DNA of 5,379 nt, taken from the NCBI GenBank assembly GCA_016875755.1, contig VGOX01000191.1:1-5379 (forward strand), given 5' to 3'. The position numbers and the translations under genes were made by a program. Position 1 is the first letter of the stretch. Every line of letters begins with the position of its first letter. Of the stretch, positions 1-4,042 are shown in pieces. The notes below the pieces were generated by a model. It did not search any database. It was not told where the DNA came from and saw only the letters and a list, made by a program, of their open reading frames with translations. Origin of the DNA: Chloroflexota bacterium. Its GTDB lineage: Bacteria > Chloroflexota > Anaerolineae > Anaerolineales > Villigracilaceae.

Positions 1-2
1 AC

Positions 3-92
3 GTTACGCCACTCTCTGAGTTGCAGACCCGCATTTTGGAATTGCTTGGCTTGTCATCATCCATCTACTCTCAACTGGCAGAAAATTCATGA
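3..92 (+). CDS. Possible C-terminal tail of an upstream gene (partial)
   Basis: A 29-codon frame runs open from the left edge to a TGA at 90-92. Its product contains the stretch LSELQTRILELLGLSSSIY, with the leucine-rich amphipathic look of a real protein C-terminus. It overlaps the 46-471 gene in another frame. Its stop also overlaps an ATG at 89-91 (ATGA), a junction often seen between cotranscribed genes. I do not recognise the family: the tail loosely recalls the ends of some transposases, but this is only an impression. It is short and cut by the window edge, so it could be chance. The sequence upstream of the window would settle it. Confidence 0.35.
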   Translation, partial: VTPLSELQTRILELLGLSSSIYSQLAENS

Positions 93-471
93 AAGTCAAA
101 ACCATTTCAGCGAATGGAAAGTTAATACGCTGGATGAATTTCACCGCTTTGTGGTTTTGGAAGAGAGTGACTTAAGCGAAGACCGCTACCTCGAACTGGA
201 AAAAGAGATCAAACAATATGCCAAGAGATTGGGCGAGAAAAATAACGCCTATGTCCATGTTGTTTTCGTGATCGTGACGGATAGTGTCGCTGATTCGATC
301 AAAGAGTTGATCTACGACACCAAGCCTGCCAAATACGCCTTTGCAGAGATGGGGTCTTCTGTCATTGTGGTGTATGCGGCAGCGGAGAATGACATTATCT
401 TCCCCAAGGTCATTACTGATAATGGGGAAAGTAAATATGGCGAGAAGATCCAGGATTACTTGAATCCCTGA
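46..471 (+). CDS. Hypothetical cytoplasmic protein, start uncertain
   Basis: I do not recognise this protein of about 120-141 residues. From about residue 20 on it looks genuine. There is a charged, helix-forming stretch (residues 35-62, rich in Glu and Lys). A hydrophobic beta-strand follows (VHVVFVIVTD), then a helix, then a second strand (SSVIVVYAAAEND), suggesting a small alpha/beta fold. There is no signal peptide or membrane segment. The start is poorly defined. The TTG at 46 has only a weak upstream purine run, the frame stays open to base 1, and no in-frame ATG occurs before position about 349. The ATG at 89-91 is in another frame; one extra base near 103-108 would join it to this frame. 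The gene may therefore be truncated, begin upstream, or contain an error. It ends 26 bases before the hairpin at 497. Confidence 0.6.
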   Translation: MACHHPSTLNWQKIHESQNHFSEWKVNTLDEFHRFVVLEESDLSEDRYLELEKEIKQYAKRLGEKNNAYVHVVFVIVTDSVADSIKELIYDTKPAKYAFAEMGSSVIVVYAAAENDIIFPKVITDNGESKYGEKIQDYLNP

Positions 472-496
472 GATGATCGTGCTTTCCTAAACTCAT

Positions 497-526
497 ACGC
501 CCTCTCGATGACTTTCGGGAGGGCGT
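497..526 (+). terminator. Hairpin after the hypothetical gene, terminator-like
   Basis: Bases 497-508 pair with 515-526 to give a 12-bp stem (one T-G wobble at 505/518) with a 6-nt loop. The outer 8 bp, ACGCCCTC with GAGGGCGT, are perfect and GC-rich. No clear T-run follows, so intrinsic termination would be weak. It sits between two genes, 26 bases after the first stop, and overlaps the predicted promoter of the next gene. Confidence 0.5.
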
Positions 527-537
527 CGTTGTATAAT
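508..537 (+). promoter_or_regulatory. Predicted sigma70-type promoter of the TIR-SUMF1 gene
   Basis: A perfect -10 box TATAAT lies at 532-537. An 18-base spacer separates it from ATGACT at 508-513, which matches 4 of 6 positions of the -35 consensus. The start codon at 565 is 28 bases downstream of the -10 box. The -35 element falls in and beside the loop of the 497-526 hairpin. Predicted from motifs only. Confidence 0.5.
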
Positions 538-564
538 TTGCACAGCCCATTCGGGGACAAGACC

Positions 565-1874
565 ATGACGACAAATCGCCCACTCAAAGTTTTCCTCTGC
601 CATTCTTCCGCGGACAAACCCGCTGTCCGCGAGTTGTATCATAAACTCCGCGCCGAGCCGTGGATTCAACCCTGGCTGGACGCGAAGAAGAACTCTATCC
701 CGGGCAGGATTGGAACATGGAGATCGAAAAAGCGGTTGAAGCCGCTGACGCGATCATTGTTTGCCTCTCCAAAGGCTCAATTACCAAGGAAGGCTATGTT
801 CAACGCGAATTAAGAATTGTGCTGGACTACGCCGATTACAAACCCGAAGGTACGTTATACCTCATGCCTGTGCGTTTGGAAGAATGCGACCCGCCGCGCA
901 GACTGCGCTCATGGCAATACGCCGATTATTTTGAGGGGCATCGGGAACGCGGATTGCAACGCTTGCTGGTCAGTTTAAAACGCCGCGCCGAGTCGCTTGG
1001 CATGAATGTTGAAACGCCAGCGCTTAAAAAAGAAGAACCAATCGAAGAAAAAAAGCCTGTTGTTGAAACGCCTACTCTAAAACAAAAAGAAAAGCCGGTC
1101 GAGGTAAAGAAGGCAGCTATTGAAAAGCGAAAGCCTATATCTGTTACTCAAATTTCAACTAATCAAAAAAATACAGAAAATGGTTTCTTGGTTGAAATCC
1201 TTAGCGGCATTGAATTTGTTCGCGTCCCAGCAGGAATATTTCTGATGGGAGCAGGGATCGAACAGAACTCCCTGGATATTCCCTATGATTACTGGATGGC
1301 ACGTTTCCCTGTGATGAATGGGCAGTATGACCGATTTAGGAAAAAGGATTTTGACAAAGGTAAAGAAAACCACCCTGTTATTCGAGTGACTTGGATAGAT
1401 GCAATAGCATATTGCCAGTGGCTGAGCGACCAGATTAAGACCGAATTACCTTCTGGTTTGGTCTTACGTTTGCCCACTGAAGCCGAATGGGAAAAAGCGG
1501 CGCGTGGAACTGATGGACGTGAATACCCGTGGGGGAAGCAATTCGATAAAAATAAATGTAACACAAGCGAAGGCAGAAAAAACGACACAACACCCGTCAG
1601 CCTATTTTCTCCGCAAGGCGATTCTCCTTATGGTTGTGCTGACATGGCGGGCAATGTGTGGGAGTGGACTCATAGCCTGATGAAACCGTATCCATACAAT
1701 GTTAATGATGGACGCGAAGACGAAAAAGTATCTGGTGTCCGTGTGCTGCGCGGTGGTTCATTCCTCTATGATGAGTGGGGCGCGCGTTGTGCGTCCCGTT
1801 ACGACGACCGCCTCGACTACTTCCACAGCCAAATCGGTTTTCGTGTGGTGGTGGCGTCCCCTGTTCCCAAATAA
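565..1874 (+). CDS. TIR-SUMF1 (FGE-sulfatase-type) fusion protein, reading frame broken near 684
   Basis: The ATG at 565 follows GGGGA (553-557) at 7 bases and gives a TIR first strand (LKVFLCHSSADK). At about 684 the frame must shift by -1; the downstream frame alone is open from a GTG at 660 to the stop at 1872-1874. One restored base gives about 436 residues with a normal box 2 (LDAEEELYPGQDW). Residue positions here are for the restored protein. The TIR domain spans 1-145. Its probable NADase glutamate is Glu82 (GYVQRE), aligned by eye with the SARM1 catalytic Glu. A Lys/Glu/Pro linker follows (about 149-205). The SUMF1 domain (about 217-429) shows RLPTEAEWEKAARG, YPWG, AGNVWEWT, VLRGGS and GFRVV. 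It lacks the FGE catalytic Cys pair, so I read it as a C-type-lectin-like binding module. By family knowledge, TIR domains in such fusions can be NAD-cleaving effectors; defence or signalling use here is inference. It appears monocistronic. Confidence 0.85.
1008..1115 (+). repeat. Two 54-nt degenerate tandem repeats encoding the TIR-SUMF1 linker
   Basis: Both units begin with codons for V-E-T-P followed by Ala/Thr-Leu-Lys and a run of Lys, Glu and Pro (1008-1061 and 1062-1115). They encode two 18-residue copies of a charged flexible linker between the TIR and SUMF1 domains. Similarity is clear at protein level and imperfect at DNA level. Confidence 0.5.
1752..1847 (+). other. Candidate DGR variable region at the SUMF1 C-terminus
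   Basis: The segment lies between the conserved RGGS and GFRVV motifs, exactly where DGR variable repeats sit in FGE/C-type-lectin-fold target proteins. From 1800 to 1829 ten consecutive codons end in C: TAC GAC GAC CGC CTC GAC, then TAC TTC CAC AGC. First and second positions sample all four bases. This is the pattern left when AAC codons of a template repeat are copied with adenine mutagenesis. Upstream, TTC CTC TAT GAT (1761-1772) look similar, while the GCG CGT TGT GCG core (1782-1793) has no adenine-derived look. No template repeat or reverse transcriptase is present in this window, so the call rests on position and codon pattern. Confidence 0.4.
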
Positions 1875-1885
1875 AATTCCTGCCC

Positions 1886-1903
1886 GCTTCCACTGGGGGA
1901 AGC
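1886..1903 (+). other. Small hairpin just after the TIR-SUMF1 stop codon
   Basis: GCTTCC at 1886-1891 pairs with GGAAGC at 1898-1903 around the loop ACTGGG. No T-run follows, so it is a poor terminator. Hairpins shortly downstream of a variable repeat assist retrohoming in several DGRs. The loop here does not match the best-known form, so a DGR role is speculative. Confidence 0.3.
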
Positions 1904-1919
1904 CCATCCACAAATGGAC

Positions 1920-1969
1920 ACGAATACTCGAATGGTCGTCTCCCACTCTTGAATTCGTGGACGTTTTTT
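1920..1969 (+). terminator. Weak terminator candidate with T6 run
   Basis: A six-T run at 1964-1969 closely follows ACGAAT (1920-1925) and ATTCGT (1953-1958), which can pair across a 27-base loop. The stem is short and the loop long. The T-run after a G/C-containing stretch is suggestive, but the structure is not convincing. The stretch also resembles a degenerate dispersed repeat, with CGAAT and TTCG words recurring. Confidence 0.2.
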
Positions 1970-2005
1970 AAATACCTTTGCTTTCTTGCTAATACTCGCT
2001 TTCCA

Positions 2006-2034
2006 CAGACCTATCAGGTCTTTTCTTTTATAAT
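2006..2034 (+). promoter_or_regulatory. Predicted promoter of the hydroxyproline operon
   Basis: A perfect TATAAT lies at 2029-2034. At 17-base spacing the -35 position (2006-2011, CAGACC) matches only 3 of 6 consensus bases, so activation by a regulator is plausible. The start codon at 2070 is 36 bases downstream of the -10 box. No operator could be assigned. Confidence 0.45.
2007..2029 (+). terminator. Terminator-like hairpin with T-rich tail before the hydroxyproline operon
   Basis: AGACCT (2007-2012) pairs with AGGTCT (2016-2021) around the loop ATC, followed by TTTTCTTTT through 2029. The 6-bp stem is short but the T-rich tail is good. It would end transcription from the TIR-SUMF1 gene. 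The last T is also the first base of the TATAAT box of the next unit. Confidence 0.45.
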
Positions 2035-2040
2035 GGAAGC

Positions 2041-2061
2041 AACCTTCAACCTTCAACTCGG
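2041..2061 (+). repeat. Heptamer tandem repeat in the operon leader
   Basis: AACCTTC occurs twice in direct succession (2041-2047 and 2048-2054), followed by a partial third unit AACTCGG (2055-2061). The partial unit runs into the GGAG ribosome binding site at 2060-2063. It is one of three 7-nt-period tracts in this cluster. Confidence 0.5.
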
Positions 2062-2069
2062 AGACCCCC

Positions 2070-2939
2070 ATGCACCTCAAAGGAATATACGCCCCCATCG
2101 TCACCCCCTTCAACGCGGACGAAAGCATCAACTACCCCGTCCTTGAACAACTGATCGAATACCTGATTCGCAACAAGATCGCAGGGCTTGTCCCCGGCGG
2201 CACCACGGGCGAAGTCTACGCCTTCACCGAAGCCGAACGGCTGGACATTTTTAAATTTGTCAAAGAAAAAGTGGATGGACGGGTCACGCTGATTGCAGGC
2301 ACCAACTCTGGCGCCACGCGTGACGTTGTCCGCTACTCGCAGATCGCCGAAGGGATGGGCTATGACGCGCTCATGGTCGCTGTCCCGCCGTATTCACGTC
2401 CCAACCAGCGCGAACTGCTCGCACATTACGAAGCCGTCGCCAAAGCCGTCAAAATTCCCATCGTGCTCTACAACTTCCCCTGGCGCGCAGGCACCGAAGT
2501 CGGCTTCGACGTGATGGACGGTCTCATCAAATACGACCACGTCATCGGCATCAAAGAAGCCTCCAGCGACATGTCCCGCGTGTATGGCATGCTCGAACGC
2601 TATGGCGACCGCTACCAGATCATCTGCGGCTCGGACGACCAAGCCCTCGACTATTTCCTGTGGGGTTCCACCGCATGGATCGGCGGCGCCGCCTCCTGTG
2701 CTCCGCTCGAGCATTACAACGTCCTCGAATCCGCGCTTGCCAACGACTTCGTCACCGCCCGCGTACACATGGAAAAACTCATGCCCCTTCTTCGCAGTGT
2801 CGAAAGCGGCAGCTATTTGCAAAAAGTGAAGATCGGCTGCGAACTGCTCGGCATCCCCGTCGGCGGTCCGCGTCAGCCGCTGCTCACCCTCACCGCTGAA
2901 GACCGCGCGGAGTTCGAAAAGATTTTCAAGGCAATCTAA
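2070..2939 (+). CDS. DHDPS-family lyase, probable pyrroline-4-hydroxy-2-carboxylate deaminase
   Basis: This is a 289-residue class I aldolase-type TIM barrel of the DapA/N-acetylneuraminate lyase family, a usual length. Visible landmarks are VTPF (11-14), GGTTGE (43-48, substrate carboxylate binding), YNFPWRAG with Tyr134 and Arg139, and GIKEASSD with the Schiff-base Lys162. GGAG at 2060-2063 lies 6 bases before the ATG, which supports the start. Family members carry out many reactions: lysine-pathway DHDPS, sialic acid lyase, KDG aldolase and hydroxyproline-pathway deaminase. The neighbouring hydroxyproline epimerase and D-amino-acid dehydrogenase point to the deaminase, which converts pyrroline-4-hydroxy-2-carboxylate to alpha-ketoglutarate semialdehyde with release of ammonia. 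The family call is firm; the exact substrate is inferred from context. First gene of the operon, cytoplasmic, with strongly C-ending codon use. Confidence 0.9.
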   Translation: MHLKGIYAPIVTPFNADESINYPVLEQLIEYLIRNKIAGLVPGGTTGEVYAFTEAERLDIFKFVKEKVDGRVTLIAGTNSGATRDVVRYSQIAEGMGYDALMVAVPPYSRPNQRELLAHYEAVAKAVKIPIVLYNFPWRAGTEVGFDVMDGLIKYDHVIGIKEASSDMSRVYGMLERYGDRYQIICGSDDQALDYFLWGSTAWIGGAASCAPLEHYNVLESALANDFVTARVHMEKLMPLLRSVESGSYLQKVKIGCELLGIPVGGPRQPLLTLTAEDRAEFEKIFKAI

Positions 2940-2941
2940 AA

Positions 2942-2999
2942 CGATATTTGATACTCGATATTCGAATCTCTACTATCGAATATCGAGTATCAAATATCG
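2942..2999 (+). repeat. Perfect 24-bp inverted repeat with 7-nt internal periodicity
   Basis: Bases 2942-2965 are the exact reverse complement of 2976-2999, with a 10-base loop (2966-2975). The arms are AT-rich and read as successive heptamers such as GATACTC, GATATTC, GAATATC and GAGTATC. The element fills most of the 76-base spacer between the DHDPS-family gene and the epimerase gene and ends 16 bases before its ATG. No T-run follows, so it is not a typical terminator. It could shape mRNA processing or stability, or be a selfish palindromic repeat. Confidence 0.9.
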
Positions 3000-3015
3000 A
3001 ACTCAACTCTCAAAC

Positions 3016-3984
3016 ATGAAACGTATCCCATACTTGGACTCCCACACCGGCGGCGAACCCACGCGATTAATCACCGCGCTTCCCTTCGACCTTGGAACGG
3101 GTTCTGTTGCTGACAAATTATCCACGCTGAAAAAGAATCACGACGACCTGCGCCGCACCGTCCTGCTCGAACCCCGCGGCTCAGACGTGCTTGTCGGCGC
3201 ATACCTCGTCCCACCCGCCGACCCGACCTGTCAGTTCGGAGTCATCTTCTTCAACAACGTCGGCTACCTCGGCATGTGCGGACATGGCACGATTGGTCTC
3301 ATCGCATCACTTGCCTATTTGGGAAAAGTCCAACCTGGCGTCATTCGGGTGGAAACTCCTGTTGGGATTGTGGAAGCTACCTTGCATTCCTCCCCTCTCC
3401 TCTCAGGAGAGGGGTCGGGGGTGAGGTCAGAATACCCCAACCGCGTCTCCGTCCAAAACATCCCCTCCTACCGTCACCTAACTCGCATCCCCGTCACCGT
3501 CGATGGCAAGACCGTCCACGGCGACGTGGCATGGGGCGGCAACTGGTTCTTCCTCTGCCACGACCACGGCATGGACGTGAACATGTCCAACCTCGAAGCG
3601 CTGACCGATTTCTCATGGCGTGTCCGCGAGCAACTCATAGCCAATGGCATCACCGGTGCGGATGGCGCAGAGATCGACCATATCGAATTATTTTCGGAAT
3701 CAAACGAAGCCGACAGTAAAAGCTTTGTCCTCTGCCCCGGTAAAGCCTACGACCGTTCTCCCTGCGGTACAGGCACGAGCGCAAAACTTGCTTGTTTATA
3801 CGAAGATGGCAAACTACAAGTGGGGCAGGTGTGGAAGCAACAAAGTGTCGTCGGCAGTATCTTCGAGGGGAGTATCCAGATTCAGGATAACCGCATCATC
3901 CCCACCATCACGGGCGAAGCGTGGGTCATGTCCGAAGGGACAATTTTGGTGGATGAGCGCGACCCATTCGCAAACGGGATCTGA
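3016..3984 (+). CDS. 4-hydroxyproline 2-epimerase (proline racemase family)
   Basis: The enzyme interconverts trans-4-hydroxy-L-proline and cis-4-hydroxy-D-proline by two-cysteine acid/base catalysis without cofactor. Both catalytic cysteines are visible: Cys88 in MCGHGTIG and Cys250 in DRSPCGTGTSAK. Cys250 argues against trans-3-hydroxyproline dehydratase, which has Thr there. Other family marks are DSHTGGEPTR (8-17) and GDVAWGGNWFF (169-179). Proline racemase activity cannot be fully excluded, but the flanking D-amino-acid dehydrogenase and DHDPS-family genes favour hydroxyproline. The 322 residues are about 15 more than usual, because a palindromic repeat is inserted in frame (about residues 125-139, between ATLH and RVSVQN). 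No Shine-Dalgarno sequence precedes the ATG (the upstream bases are ACTCTCAAAC), so translation may depend on coupling or be weak. Cytoplasmic; second gene of the operon. Confidence 0.9.
   Translation: MKRIPYLDSHTGGEPTRLITALPFDLGTGSVADKLSTLKKNHDDLRRTVLLEPRGSDVLVGAYLVPPADPTCQFGVIFFNNVGYLGMCGHGTIGLIASLAYLGKVQPGVIRVETPVGIVEATLHSSPLLSGEGSGVRSEYPNRVSVQNIPSYRHLTRIPVTVDGKTVHGDVAWGGNWFFLCHDHGMDVNMSNLEALTDFSWRVREQLIANGITGADGAEIDHIELFSESNEADSKSFVLCPGKAYDRSPCGTGTSAKLACLYEDGKLQVGQVWKQQSVVGSIFEGSIQIQDNRIIPTITGEAWVMSEGTILVDERDPFANGI
3388..3432 (+). repeat. Palindromic repeat element inserted in frame in the epimerase gene
   Basis: CCCCTCTCCT (3392-3401) pairs perfectly with AGGAGAGGGG (3405-3414) around CTC, followed by TCGGGGGTGAGGTC. 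This hairpin plus G-rich tail resembles a short repeat that I recall scattered through many bacterial genomes, usually between genes. Here it adds about 15 codons, including SPLLSGEGSGVRSE, at a point where family members go directly from ATLH to a short turn and VSVQN. Exact insertion ends are estimated by eye. Confidence 0.75.
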
Positions 3985-3986
3985 CG

Positions 3987-4021
3987 TTTGACCTTCGACC
4001 TTTGACCTTTGACTCTTTCTA
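3987..4021 (+). repeat. Heptamer tandem repeat between epimerase and dehydrogenase genes
   Basis: Four 7-nt units follow one another: TTTGACC (3987-3993), TTCGACC (3994-4000), TTTGACC (4001-4007) and TTTGACT (4008-4014). A degenerate fifth unit covers 4015-4021. The tract starts 3 bases after the epimerase stop and ends 21 bases before the next start codon. Confidence 0.8.
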
Positions 4022-4042
4022 CAAAGATATTGTGGAGAAAAA

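Noticed and set aside
508..564. Upstream in-frame ATG at 508 as the start of the TIR gene
   Set aside because: It lies within the hairpin and upstream of the predicted -10 box, lacks a ribosome binding site, and would add non-TIR residues. The ATG at 565 has GGGGA at proper spacing.
676..700. Programmed -1 ribosomal frameshift joining the two parts of the TIR domain
   Set aside because: There is no X-XXY-YYZ slippery heptamer. The GAAGAAGAA run does not allow good re-pairing of the tRNAs in the -1 frame, and no downstream stimulatory hairpin was obvious. A lost base is simpler.
1289..1588. Minus-strand open frame opposite the SUMF1 domain
   Set aside because: It overlaps clear SUMF1 coding motifs on the + strand, and its translation shows no protein-like features.
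2394..2822. Minus-strand open frame of 142 codons
   Set aside because: It is the antisense shadow of the DHDPS-family gene, kept open by its C-rich third positions. The product is low-complexity in Gly, Val and Asp and resembles no family.
3276..3719. Plus-strand open frame of 147 codons inside the epimerase gene
   Set aside because: Its product is Arg/Pro-rich, as expected from an out-of-frame reading of C-rich codons. The epimerase frame carries all family motifs.
3016..3984. trans-3-hydroxy-L-proline dehydratase
   Set aside because: That subgroup replaces the second catalytic cysteine with threonine; here Cys250 is present in SPCGTGT.
3987..4014. CRISPR-like or operator array
   Set aside because: The units are 7 bases with no spacers between them, so this is a simple tandem repeat. 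No symmetric operator could be recognised.
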